From Aphelenchoides besseyi (Eukaryota > Nematoda > Chromadorea > Rhabditida > Aphelenchoididae), in assembly GCA_024699855.1 (NCBI GenBank), contig JAMPIQ010000003.1, forward strand, positions 3,720,001 to 3,784,000: DNA of 64,000 nucleotides, written 5' to 3'. The notes under the pieces are model-generated. The model saw nothing but the letters and a program-made list of their open reading frames with translations, ran no database searches and was not told where the DNA came from. The position numbers were made by a program, and so were the translations under genes. The first letter of the stretch is position 1; the number at the start of each line of letters is the position of its first letter. Of the stretch, positions 33,274-46,135 are shown in pieces.

Positions 33274-36200
33274 TAAAGCTTCTTAGACCGCTAAGATTAA
33301 TGGAAAATGAACAAACTGTCTACCATTCAGTCGTCTCACAGGTCAACAAAAAGACGACAAACCACACGCTCTTCACAGCTCTTCTTTACGGGCATTTTGA
33401 TTGTGTTTGAGTGCATGTTGTTGAACTTGTTTTCCAAACGAAAATGTTGGATTTCAAAGGCTATTCATCGGATTTATTGGCAAACGCGCGAGTTCTCTCT
33501 TAATGCCGATCATTTGTCTTCCGATTCGATTGCGCGCGTTGCAACACGACGGCCAACTGTTCCGAGAGCTGTGGACAGACGAACTGACGTCGTTCGTCGA
33601 AACAGACGCAAAGGCGCCTCGCCAACCGATCAAACCAGTGACTCAATTCAAACCGCTGAGGTTGCCGATAAATTCGTCAGACAAATTGGCGCCGATCCGG
33701 CAAACTTGATGGGAAAATTGGACGCCCGTTGAACATCGAAGGCGTCTCAAAGTTCAGTTCCAATTTGAAGTGGATCTTCGAAGGTTATTGCACTTCTGCG
33801 CAGTAATTATTACGGAAGTCATTTCGTTTGCCGCTCAATAATTAGAATGGCAAATTGCGACGATCTCACTCGAGATTCCCGTGCAAAGTGAGCTGTCGGT
33901 TCGGATTAACCGACCGGTAGTTTCGCCAACTCCTCAAGGCTGCGCATCAATACGATGGTTGACGAATTCGTTTCGACTTCCGGTCACTTCAGCTTTCAAT
34001 CTCTTTGCGTTCTATACGTGCAACCATGATACTTTTTCGTGTACCGACAAACAAATTGAGTTGTTGAAATGTGGGATCTTCGCTCTAATCCGCCGGATCA
34101 AAAACACGAACCGGCGGATTTTTCGATGCAAACCACTTTTTGACAGTTTTTGATATCCGCGGGAATTTGTCGGCAATCAGATCGGGTCATTCCACTTGTC
34201 ACGACAACTTTCAACTCTCCGTCGTAGCGGCGTGGCTTTTGCTCACGAGCAGCAATTAGCCGGTCAGTTCGGCCAATTGCCGATCGCTGTTCGTTGTCAC
34301 CTTTCGGTTTCGTTCAATGAAACCGCTTTTGCCTTTTGTTTTACGAGTTTATTTCCGTTTTAGCCGGAGGTAATAACACGTACAACAAATTGCATTTTCT
34401 GCCTCTTTCGACCGTTTGCTTCCGCACTTCGAGGATTACGGTCGTATTTGTTGTTCTCATGACCGAAAACCGAATTGATTAAGAGCCACGAATGAATGGA
34501 CGAAATCAACGCACTTCTGAAGTGGTTGGAAATTAACGGTTGCAAACGAAAGGTCGAGATCCGTGATTGACTTCGGATTTGTTGGTTTCACACAAAACCG
34601 AAAGAGTCGAGTGGCTGAGTCAAGGTTAAGATGAAAGATTTTGTCTCTTGATTCGTACAGTAAACTTGTCCAGCTGTTCACCATCGAACTCATCAATTTT
34701 CCTTGAAATCAACAATCTCGCGGACTTGTCGATCATTGAATTACTCTAAACTTACAGTAACACAACAACGAGAAGCTAACTGTTACATGTTCTACAGTAC
34801 TTTTATTTACACTTCTGATTGTCCTTCTGCTCGACCTTACGAATCGGTGTGAAGATTTAGTTTCTTTTTATTTCGCGACCTCAACACGTCGGCTCCTTTT
34901 TCTCTTACCCTCAACTTTACGTAACACCCGGCCAAGACAAAAATCGCCGCTTTTACTCTCTCGACGGTCCAATCCCGCGAGATCTGTTCGTTGTCTGAGA
35001 TCACAAGTGACCGTTGATTTATTTTCGTTCTAATAATCTCCTCTTCATTCTGAAGTTTGTGTATGGCCTTGGAATGTTTGCGGATTAATGTCTTTATTTC
35101 TTTTGCCGCCTGTCATACCAACAGTCGAATTCATTTCAAGGCATCGAAGTTCGAGATTTACGACCAAATTTTTCGATCACAACGATTTGGAACAGTCGCT
35201 ATTCGTATGATCGCATGTTTTCGAGTACGAATCTACGAGCACTTTGTAAATGGTCGTATGAATAGAAAACACGCTCGTGTTTATTCATCAGTCCTCAGTT
35301 GGGTGTTATTGAGCACAAAAGATTGAGTTTTTTTCCGTCAAAGAATGGAAGTCGCGTGACTAATTCTTAAGTTAACTTCGAATCGAAACGATGTCATAAT
35401 TCAACGTATGGACTAAACTCGATGCAAAACTATTCAGTTGATTGTATCGAATACTTCCATATAAATGTTGTTCCTTAAAACGCTTTAGAACAACGCTTTC
35501 AGAGCTAATAACAATCGGTAAGAACACAAATTAAGCAAAGTTGTTATTTGGCGGTAACTCCAAGCGCACCAACAGCTCGTAAGATTGAATACGCGTAGAA
35601 TTAGCCGCTAAGATCGTAAACCTGCAAAACCAAATTTTATTGGATGTCGGCACGCTTAAGCGTCATTTTGCTTTCAAAGTATTAGCAACATAAACTTCAC
35701 CCTTAATGTAACTGTTTTTCTAACGTTTACTTTAACCGAATCCATATTCTTGACCTCAGTTTACGACCACTTCTAACGATTATGTTTTTGTATCAAAGTT
35801 CGCTGATCAACTCATAATCGTTTTGTTTTCAGATGCAAACTGAACTCGAGAAGCCATTCACAAAATAACCGCAGATCTGAAGAACAAAGTTCCACCTGTT
35901 ACTCGATTGAACACACAATGAAAAAACGTAAGTTTTGTTTTAACTATCGATGTTAGCGTTTCGAATTGTTCTGACACGAATTGGGCTCGTTCTCTTTTCT
36001 GTAAACATTCGCAACGCGCAAAACAAATGTTGAGAAGAAGAGTACGGTAACCAGAAGTACGAGGTCGCCCGTCAATCTGCTCGTTCACCAATCGCCATCG
36101 ACTGATGGGTGCGCGCGCGAATTCCGCTCCGCCACTTCGAATCATGACTGACATTTCAAGAGAGAAATCCGCCGTCCTTTCCGTGATGCCAATCGCTTTT

Positions 36201-39200
36201 TGGTTGACGTGCCGACTGTCAGCAGCTACCTGACAAATGGACGAAAAAGCAGGTTGTCAAATTGGAGTACGATTACACTCGAATTCCGAAGCTTTCGATC
36301 AATGCACACAAATGTTTATTGAACATCACGTTACAACAACTATTGATGTTACCGTAATCTCATCGAAAACTTCAATTTCACGCGAAAAGCATTCGGCCGG
36401 AAACCACAAACATTTTCGCTATTGATTCAAACGACAGGCGATGAAGCGAAGAGGAAGAAGGACGATGTTTACGCGATTTTCCACTAATCAAATCAAACAC
36501 CCGCTTTAATGATTGAAATGATACGCAGCAAATGATGGAAGTGAATCGGTGAGTGTTGACGAAAACATTCCATTGATCGGATTTTTTTGTTTAATCGAAT
36601 CAAGTCAAGAATTATCTTCGTGGGTTTGATTTCCAAAAGTTTTAATCGCGATCTCTGTGCTAAGTGTTTTTGTTTGAGTTGCCGATTCGATTGCGATTTG
36701 CATACGATCGAGTGCATCGAACATTCTTGCTAACCAAAGTGTTTCAAACGGAACACTTCGGCGATCTCATTACCTCAAAAGCTGCGCTAATCGTTGTGTC
36801 TAATCGCACCGCAAAGTTTTCGGTTGTTCATATCTCACGGATTACAACACCGCCGCTTCAAACGGAAACGACACTCAACTTCCCGTTTGACAAGCTGATC
36901 GCTTCGTGGACCAATTAACCGCAATGCTTGAGTCTGATGACCAAGTGGTATTGTCGAGATCTCGAATGAGCTTATGATTCGTTAGGTTCGTTGGAATTGT
37001 CTCCAATTTGTTGCACAATATCGAGAGTCTTTCCTGGAAATATGGTTATCTCGAGTGTTTTGCGTAAGTGGCGTTATTTCCATTATTGATCAGGGACTGT
37101 GCATAAGCGAGTGCGGGAATGTTTTCCTTTCGATTCAACAATCTTCGGCTTTTTCATTCGTCTCGACCGAATTCACACGCCAATGAAATTGTTTACTTTG
37201 AAGTTCAATGCCGAGATTGAACCACAAAACATACTCCTTTTTTCACTTTCGATTCACGAAATAATTAACGACAAAGTGTTTGACAAAGGAAACAGAATTG
37301 ACGAAAGACAAATGGTGTCAAGTACGCTCCAAATACACACGATTGTCTGCAGGCGTTTGGATAATTGGTGCGTGCTGAGGCGGATCCAATTGGCGTTCGC
37401 ATATCCACCGAAAGCAAAACGTTTTTGTTTTCGCATGAGTTCGAACTTATACGGTAGTCATTGTGCTCAGAACGAATATTCGTTTAAGTCTATGGTTGTA
37501 AAATTTTCGAGATTACGATCTAAAGTTTTTCATCGTTCGACTTCTGAATGTGCATATAAACTTTTATGATGCGGAGTCGAAAAAAGTCGAGCGACGATCA
37601 CTACGGTCACTTTAAACGATCCATTCGGTCGAATTGGCTCAGGTGGGTGGTCTCGAGCCCAAAGTCGAGACGACAACGTTCCTACTAGTCATTCAAATCG
37701 CGCCGTTTAATGGCCGCTCTTGGATCTTTTTTCGAGGTTTAGTTAAAGTAAAAATGTTTTTTCGGGATAATAAAAAAACGTGCGAAAAGTCGGCAGTTTG
37801 AGGCGTCAAAATCCGACTAATGTTGATCGTAAGATTTACGGCATTCTGTTTAAGCTTTCGGCAAGTTTAAATTTGTCTACACATTACTATCGTAGGCTTT
37901 AAGCTAAGCAGCTGATCGTCTGTACAGTAGCCGTCAGTTATAGTCGGCTAATTGACCCTTTCGTTGAGCTGATGTTGTAACGGACGTTCGCGTTGATTTG
38001 AATCTGAACGGCGACAAGTTCAGTGTTCTCGTTGCACATCTCTGCTGAAGAAAAAACATTTTTGAATTTGCATTCCTATTGATGGAGGACGCGAAGTAGC
38101 ACGTCGATAACAATCAGTTTGTTGTGAAGATTGAGTTTGTTTATCAACTCAGTTTTCGAGACTATGATTCGGTTTAATTGGTTTAACAAACAGCGAAAGG
38201 AGTTCATTTGGCTTGGGATTAAAGGTGTGGCCACTTATCGGATAAATGGATAGTGTTGTTGATTGTGATCCTCATCAACGTGTCGGTGGTTAAGTCGTCC
38301 AAGTTCATTGAAGCGAAAATTCGGACTCCAAAAGCAGCCTTGACTTTTATCGCTCCCGCTGTGTTGCACAACTGAATCTAAACAATATGGCAGTGCATGA
38401 AGTTGAAAGATGGCTATCGGTCGTCGTTCGAAACAACCTCTCTGCTACAATTGGACTGAATAGAGTGCTACCGTATCATACGGTTGGAGACACAATTTGT
38501 GCAGATAATCCCCCTTCGTTTTCCACACCTTATGTGCATTCAACGGTCGCAAATTGTGGATCGAGATGAACACACAAACGCGCGTCGAACACTTCAAAGA
38601 CCGTTCGCTCGGGATTTCGAGATCGCTGTGTGCCGAATTTTCTACCATTCATCGCGTAGTTTGCTTCTTCTGCGTGTTCGCAAATCCGGGCGTTTACGGA
38701 GCAATCAAAAACCATTCAGTTCGCGTTTTTCGATTATTAGAATCGGATCTTCCGTTTGTATGTATTAGCGTGCTCTCAAGATACCCGACCCGTAATGCAA
38801 GAGTATAGTTGCAATGTGAGTACCGTAAACGATTGCAGAAGTTTAATTGCGTGTTATGATTTTCATGCCGTTTAAGGCGCAATCGTTTTCTTAAGATTCC
38901 CGACCAAATTGCACGCTATCAGCAAAAGTGAAAGTAAACGGGCTAATTAATTTCCATGCACGATAACTTTTCGCAGTCATTTTTTCTCGAGTGTATTCTA
39001 TCACCTTTGGTTGACATTTCACGTGTAATGCGAATCGAAATGTTTAACATCGAAAAGAGCGTAGAGTCTTCGTTTTGCTTTCGAATTGCGGCTTATCATC
39101 GTTCGACGTCCAGACGCCAATCGAATCGATTGGACTGTCGATTTCGCGTTTTGTTTTCCTCAGGGCGACGCAAACTGTTGTCGTTGAGTCCGCACCTTAA

Positions 39201-41143
39201 GATTACCATTCACATCTACGGTATTCACTTCCAGTGCTCGCAACAAGCGAATTCTGAAAGTCGATCGATTGTCTACAGAATCTCGACGTTTGCTGCAGAT
39301 GAACGTGTGAATTCGAAAACATTCGTTCAAACTCAAAGTGTTTTGGTGCCGATCCATCGAAAACGATCAATCGTATCGAGGCGGCGAAAGAAAACTTTGA
39401 CGATCCTGACAAATCGGCGACTTGAGGGTCCGAAGAATCGGAAACAAATTGAACAACACGAAGCAAATAAAATCAAACATCGCCTTCGAATCCTGAGATC
39501 TGCGGCGGTCTTTTCGAGATCAATCGAAATGTTTTCCTTGGCCCACATCCCGCAAGCAAAACTCCAGCGATTGCTCCACTCCATCAACCTGCCACTTTCT
39601 GACCAATCGCCAAGTTCAGTTGGGCGCCGCCTACTTTATGGTTGCGAAGTTGAAGAGCGAATGAACGCAGTCGATCCGCCCACCCGATTTTGCGCTCATC
39701 TCCATTGCACTACGATTTATGGTTTTCGGGTACCCTGTTGTTGATATGCGCCGCCTTCTTAAAAACATTGGCTCATAGTTTGTAAACATTTGCCAGTTGA
39801 TGAATGTCGAATTCAAAACTAGCAACTTTTTGTTTTTACTTTTCGAGTATCTTTTAACTCTCTTATTCAAATGTTTACTCAATTATTCGATCAATTGAAC
39901 AAACTCTCGTGTTGTTCGCCTTCAACGTCAATTTGTCTTCTCAATCATTCTGACGTTTGGCATTGGACAAAAATGACGATCTCTAAACCCAACGAGTCGC
40001 TAGTTAGCGGAGTGATTAGTTTCGAGAGAAACATTCTGCAGTTTGAAGATCAAGAGTTTTCATGTTTTGAATCATGATGTTTAACGAGAAAACACGAACT
40101 CTGCAGCTGGTTGGTTTCACTTGTTGATCATTGAACGACACGAAATCAGTTGACGTGAACCCTTTGGCCATGTAAACAAACATCGAGATTTAAAGGATTA
40201 GAAAAACAATACGATTTGTGTTTTCGCAAACTTTCAATTTTATTCTAAACACCTTCTAAGGTTTATGATTAACGTCCTTTTACAGTCGTTTAGCTTTGCT
40301 TTCTGCACTTCGATATTACACGTTATAATTAGCCAACTTCGGCAAACAATAAGTTGTTTTTTGGCTGATAAACGAGGCGCCACTGTTCCTTTTGATTAGC
40401 CGCCGGCCGTGATTGACAATCGGGGCTTAGAAGCGCGCAAAAAACCCTCATCGGACTGTTTGTTGGTTTCCGGGTCTCAGCCGTTGACTTCAAAGCTCAC
40501 GCCGCCTTGTGATAAGAAACCAAAACAGTTCATGCCGTTGAGACGTTTGAGTTTGCATGCGAATTCAGCAGTTTTCAGCTTTCAATCTCAGGCGTAATCG
40601 AAGCGGATTTTCATTTACAAAAATATTTTCGCGCATTCGTTTCAATGAAAAGGTCGTTTCTTCTGGGCGATTCAGTGGATCGCCCAACAACAATCGCGCC
40701 GTTTTCTTTACTGCACTTGAGAAATCCACGAATCGTAATTCGTCTCACGGCAACTTGAAACCCAAAGGTTCGCATGAACGAAGAAACGCTGTGGTTCGCA
40801 TCGTATGTCCACCGTTTTGAACGGTATCAGTAGGATTTCAATGGCTACCTTGTTTTTCACATCTTTTGAAATTATGCCGTCGATCCTCAAATTTCGATCT
40901 GAAGGCAATTAGGAATTAAAAAGGACCTCTAATTCAATGGAATGGCGGCTGTCAAAATGTTTGGCTTTTTGGATGTGCCGACACGGTCGCCAGTTGGCTG
41001 TTGATCTCCGTCTGATGGAGTGTGTTTTCTTTTGAATTTTCAAAACGTGTTTTCCATTTGCTAACTACGGTCGCTCGATCGATGTTACGAAAAGATTCGC
41101 AATTAGAAAACTGTAATTTTCGGATTTCAGATTCCATTCCAAG
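33274..41143. other. 7.9-kb interval without a supported gene, upstream of foxD
   Basis: By far the longest empty stretch in a dense window. Several open frames exist (33307-33732, 37099-37569, 38956-39744, all plus) but none shows a domain, signal peptide or coherent splicing. The region is rich in TCGA-containing words. Local structure includes a 10-bp-stem hairpin at 34087-34120 and a CTTAAG-centred palindrome at 35652-35663. Most likely it is cis-regulatory DNA for the forkhead gene; non-coding transcripts or an unrecognised orphan gene are possible. Confidence 0.5.
34087..34120. repeat. Perfect 10-bp hairpin
   Basis: AATCCGCCGG and its reverse complement CCGGCGGATT, separated by 14 nt and followed by a T-rich run. 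Function unknown. Confidence 0.7.
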
Positions 41144-42579
41144 ATGCTTTTTTCCATGGACGCAATTTTGTGTAACCAAACGACTTCCACTCCAACATCA
41201 CGAAAACGACCGCGAAGTGCCGAAACCGCAACAACATCACAGAAAGCTGACGACACTCCGAAAAATACGAATGTCGACAATGAACCCAAAGCGGCGAAAT
41301 GTCGGCGAGAATCAACTCCTGTACCCATGATCACAAGCTCATCAAAGCGTCCAGCGTGTAGTCAAACATCGACACCTCCGCCTGTGAAACGAGCGAAATC
41401 GAACGAACAGAAAACAACGAACCATATAACAGCAACTTCGCCGTCGAGCAGCAAAAGCGATTCTCCTAACTCTGCCATTCGAACTTCTACTCCAAATACA
41501 AAAATCAACTCGATTACACGAACTTCGCCTCCAGCTGTTGACCCGTTAGCTGCATTAGCAGCATTGGAACGACCAACAAGCTCTGCATCGTCGTCAGCAA
41601 GTTTAGATGAAACGGTTGACGATGAAGAAAGAAGGTGAGTGTTTGTTTTCATACGCTGCTTATTGCCTTTTCGTTTTCAGTTCACGTGGAAGTCCAGCAT
41701 GTTCAAAATCAGGTCATGCAAAACCGCCATATTCGTATATCGCACTTATTACAATGGCGATTGTCAATAGCTCCGATCAGAAACTGACGTTGTCGCAAAT
41801 TTGCGATTTCATTTCGAAAAAGTTTGCTTATTACGGAGAACGTTTTCCGAGATGGCAAAACTCGATTCGCCACAACCTTTCACTCAACGATTGTTTCGTT
41901 AAAATGCCACGTGAACCTGGGAACCCAGGAAAAGGAAACTATTGGACTTTGCATCCGGAAGCTGAAGATATGTTCGATGTGAGTAAAGACAACACACTCC
42001 TCAAATTATTCATATTTCGATTTCAGAACGGGAGTTTTCTTCGACGCCGAAAAAGGTAAATCGAGAGTTTGAGTATTCGTTTACAATCTCTGTATATTCA
42101 GATTTAAACGCCAACAAATTCCGAATCCATTTCACGGTCTTCCGTTTCCCGGTGTTCCATTTTTTGGACCCAATCCAATGCTCCCGATGCCCGCCAGTTT
42201 CATTCTTCCACCATTGCCAACCGGCGTTGCATCAATGCCAAATGCCTCTCGACTACCACCAATGATTCCGCCGCCTATAAGCACGTCGGGAGCTCCGCCG
42301 TTTTTCGATCCGATTGCCGCTGCTGCAATGAATCCACAAATTCGAGCTGCGATGGCTGCGGCTTCGCTTCTTCCGCCGTTCTACGGCGTGGGCGCCTATC
42401 CTCCGCCGTTCGGTTGTGCTCCTGACGCCCATCCGTCAACTCCAATTTCGCAGTCAACCGATGACCAACGAATTCAACAACAACGTGTTTTGGCCGCAAT
42501 TGCCGCTCATGCGCAAAGAAAAACAAACGAAAACGATCAAATCGTCTTGAAATCACGTAGCTGTTCTCCCGACAAATGA
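41144..42579 (+). CDS. unc-130: FoxD-type forkhead transcription factor
   Basis: Exons 41144-41634, 41681-41978, 42027-42055 and 42102-42579 sum to 431 residues. A long Ser/Thr/Pro-rich basic N-terminus precedes the forkhead domain (about residues 173-270): [71 protein letters not shown] and [12 protein letters not shown]. The [12 protein letters not shown] wing and [15 protein letters not shown] are characteristic of FoxD; UNC-130 is the single C. elegans FoxD, a repressor patterning neurons and dorsal-ventral muscle guidance. The C-terminus is Pro/Ala/Met-rich. FPRWQ in place of the usual FPAWQ or FPSWQ is a small oddity in the recognition-helix region. ATTTCAG 14 nt upstream of the ATG suggests trans-splicing; a second ATG is at 41156. 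Confidence 0.9.
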
Positions 42580-44263
42580 TCGTTTTAAGTAACTTATTTT
42601 CTATTTCTAAGCTCCCAACACATTCCCGGTCTAAGTTTCGCTTAACTTCCACTGTGCTGTAATTTTCAAGTCTTCTACAATGATTGTAAAGTGTTCAATC
42701 GTGACTGTGAAAGTCGTCTTTTCGCATAAATCTCCATGTAACACAACCTTTTCTTTTAATCTCATTCTTTCGAAATCGTCTACAGTTTGTGAGTTCGATC
42801 TAATTAGTGCAAATAAATTACTCGTTACACGCAACCGCTTTTCCTAAATTAACAACCGACTCGCTTATCAGTTCGCTGCTTCGTTTGTTTGCGTAAGTAG
42901 TCGAGCAGGAAGATCGAGAAGATCGAGGGCAAAGGACAGGAGGTGAATTGGTTTTCGATTGGCCGAATCGAAGTCCAAGCGAAGTCATAAATCGCCCGCC
43001 TGCTAATCGATCGTCACTCAATGGAAATATGAGCGATTAATTGGGGACGAGAGTCGCACCAGTCGTCCGTTCTCTCGAAGCAATTTGTTGTGTTGGATCA
43101 ACAATCCCCAGTTGATTTGGATTGATGAGTTTTTGCGTTTGTTTGCTCCAAATATACGCGCATTTTCCGCCGCTAATCCGAAGACTTCGGATCCCTGTAC
43201 ATCCAACATCTTGTTTATAGCAACCACCGTTTCCTTCCGACCACTCATTTGTCCACGATTTATGACCGCGAGATCGGACGCAAATGATCATGTTGGTACG
43301 AGTTGTTCGACATGCTCGTAAACGCCAATTTTTACGACTCGCGACTCATCTCTCACTTATCAGCAATTAACCGAATGCGCGACTTGTATTTGCTCTCGAC
43401 TTCTACGCGATAGTCCCAACAAACCGGCGATTACCGTAATGCATCTGATCAAACTTCCGCGTTGAATGTTGCCAATTCATTGACGAAAAAGCATGAGAAG
43501 TCAAGACTAATTTGATACCATTGAATTGACGTCTGGCGTTGATTACAACGGCGCTCAATGCGATTCGACTAATTCGAACAATTTTCGGTGTTTTATTAAT
43601 CGACATCCGACTGTTCAGCGTCGAGAAAACATTTTTGTATTGAGGCGGAAATCGAAGGTCGATTGAAAAAACCGAACAGTCGCGCGCAAATGATCGATTC
43701 AACGATTCATTTTGTTTAATGACAAATGGGATGACAAGTTAAACAGCAATCACAAAACATTAAATTTGATAGGTGTTGAACCAAAACAATTTCTTTATGT
43801 CAACCCAATCATCAATCAATGGAATGATTAGCGTAAACAGAACGGAAACCATTCGACTTCAGACTTCAAGATCAAATTCTGAATTGAATGATCATAGGGA
43901 TTGAAACAGTTAGCAGACCGGTTACATCAAAATCCGAATCTTCGCTTATTACTCGTGGCTGCCAGTTTCATGAACTTTTACTGTTTGATCACACGCACAA
44001 TCATCTGCAACATGGCCAAACTTCCTGGCAGTCAATTAGCTGAAAGTGAATGTGAAAAACGAAAATCATAAGTTTCGACTATTTGAACAGATTGAGAAGC
44101 TGATGTTTCAAGAGCGTGTACCATGTTGTGGGCATCCGATTCGAGCGGATAAATTGTCTTGACAGCAAACAAAGTTGGCCGTTCACGTTTATTGGATCGC
44201 ATATAAGAGACATGGAAACTTCATTAGCTTCATCTACTCATCGAGCATCTAATCGTCATCAAC
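42580..44263. other. Intergenic, foxD to FAR pair
   Basis: 1.7 kb with no supported gene. A TATA element for the first FAR gene is at 44201. Confidence 0.5.
44201..44208 (+). promoter_or_regulatory. TATA-like element of FAR-like gene 1
   Basis: ATATAAGA, 56-63 nt upstream of the start codon at 44264. Confidence 0.45.
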
Positions 44264-44834
44264 ATGCAACGTTCAATCGTTCTTCTCGCTCTTTTCGTCG
44301 TCGTTGCCGTCAATGCCGATGGACTTCTTTCGTTTGTTCCAAATACCTTCCGTAGTCGGATGCCGAGTTCGGCTCGTAGCGATTTGGCGTCGTTGAGCGT
44401 GAAGGATTTCAAGGCATTAGCTCAAGTTGCTCGCCACGCTTCGCAATTCACCAGCTTCGCTCAAATGCATCAAGCCGTTCAAAAAGCGTCTCCTCAATTT
44501 GTTGCTCTTGCCAAAAAACGTACTCAACAAGCAAAACAACATTATGCGGCATTCAAAGCTCAATTGTCGCCATCCTCTCAAAACTTCTTTGGACAGGTAA
44601 AAAGTGTCAGAAAATGTGAACAATCAGATTTTTAGCTCAATCATCTTGCTAAGCAATTCGCCAACCAAGCTGTCCAACTCTTGAAGACACAAGATGCACA
44701 TACCAAGAAAAATTTGGCTCAATCGTTCCACGTTCAACATCTTTTGGCCAGTAAGTCGATTGCTTCATGAACTCATAACATACATTCGTTTAGCTCCGGC
44801 TGCTCAAACTCTTATCCAACACTACGGTCATTAA
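44264..44834 (+). CDS. FAR-like (fatty acid/retinol-binding) secreted protein 1
   Basis: Exons 44264-44596, 44636-44750 and 44794-44834 give 162 residues. Signal peptide MQRSIVLLALFVVVAVNA is followed by an all-helical, Ala/Gln/Lys-rich chain. The pattern ARSDLASLSVKDFKALAQVA, then QMHQAVQKASPQFVALAKK and FKAQLSPSSQNFF, matches the nematode FAR (Gp-FAR-1, PF05823) arrangement of a short LS-x-x-D start, a KxxSP turn and a LxPxxxxF helix. FAR proteins bind fatty acids and retinol outside cells. Tandem with a second, diverged copy 650 bp downstream. AATAAA at 44848-44853. Assignment rests on pattern, not a search; another helical secreted family is the alternative. Confidence 0.65.
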
Positions 44835-45483
44835 GTGCGTAATCGAGAATAAAACTGCAATCCAACTCCTTCATATTCCGTAGAGTTTTAACCGTTTCAA
44901 ATGTGAAAACATTCATTGCAATAAAAGATTTCTCACCTCAATTCTATACGCTTTTGATCGTTAGAGAATGGTTGACACTAGAACTATGAACAAATGAACT
45001 CATCGAATACAAAGAAGAACTAAATGTAACAAACTCATTCTTTCCACAATTAGAAAGATAAAGTCTCAGTAATAGCTTTTTGAAAGACATGTTTGATGAG
45101 CTTATTTCAATGTCAATCTAAGATACCGACGAACATCTTAGTGTACAATTGACATCGATGAAACTAAATTTTGTAGTTAAAACCACACCAACTGATCAAT
45201 TCCGTTTTTATGAAGAAGGTCTCGTGATTAATGAACGTCCAACGTGAAATCCAATCGTGTCCAACAACATTTACCGGATGCTCATAATTTGATTGGAATT
45301 GTTGTGTTTGCACAAGTTGACTTGTTGTGTGGAACGTGACCAATAAAAAGTTGTCCAACATCCAAATTTTGATTAATATCCGAAGCGCAATCTGATCAAA
45401 CAAACATTTTATGCTGAACTTTTTGTTTAAAAGGTGACTTCCAATCGCATTTCTCATAACGTTCATTCGAACGAGCTTCGATA
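44835..45483. other. Spacer between FAR-like genes
   Basis: 650 bp. No gene seen; holds the 3' UTR of copy 1 and the promoter of copy 2. Confidence 0.5.
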
Positions 45484-46135
45484 ATGTCCGCCCAAGTCTT
45501 CACTGTTCTTGCTCTGTTCCTCACCGTCAACTCGTCGTTGGCGTTGTTTGGCGAACAATCAGCCCCGCAAGAAAACCCAACGAACACTTTTGGAAATCAA
45601 AACAGAGGACGCAGTTTGTTGGCCATCCTGCCACCGCATGTTCAAGGTACGTTTAGAGAGCTATACAGTGTATTGTACTATAACTTCAGCTCTTCTTCCT
45701 CCTTCGGTTCGTCAAGACCTCTCTCAGTTGAGCGTAAAAGACGCGTTGGTTGCTCGTACTTTCATTCAACACATCCCGAAATTTACGTCCGTCGAAGAGG
45801 CTCGACAAACTCTTCGTCGTTACTCTCCACGTTTGGATCAACTCGCTGAACAAAAAGCCGAAAAAGTTCGTGCTTTCGTTGAAGCTCGACGAAACGCTCT
45901 TCAACCGGATACCCGCACTTTCTTCGATAAAGCCACTGTTTTGGCCCAAAAACACGGACATGAGTATGTTCAACTTGTCGACAGCCAATCCGACTCAACC
46001 AAGCACGATTTGGACATCAACTTCCCCATTGTCTCTCATTTGTTGAACTGTAAGTTTAAAACAAGAGTTCCAAATAATTGGATTGTTTTAGCGCCCGCTG
46101 GTCTTGCTCTTTCCAACTACCTTCGTCGTGACTAA
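45484..46135 (+). CDS. FAR-like secreted protein 2
   Basis: Exons 45484-45646, 45690-46049 and 46092-46135 give 188 residues. Signal peptide MSAQVFTVLALFLTVNSSLA, then a Gln/Asn linker. The helical body shares the layout of copy 1: LPPSVRQDLSQLSVKDALVA, a TSVEEARQTLRRYSPRLDQL segment, RNALQPDTRTFF and a short last exon. SVRxDLxxLSVKD is common to both, so they are tandem duplicates, now strongly diverged. Copy 2 has a longer N-terminal linker and more acidic C-terminus. AATAAA at 46191-46196. Confidence 0.65.

Noticed and set aside
33307..33732. 141-codon plus-strand frame beside EMRE
   Set aside because: No domain, signal peptide or splice sites; composition like surrounding intergenic DNA. 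Its first part overlaps the EMRE promoter.
37099..37569. 156-codon plus-strand frame
   Set aside because: No recognisable feature; a counter-strand frame is open over the same bases, arguing for low stop density rather than coding.
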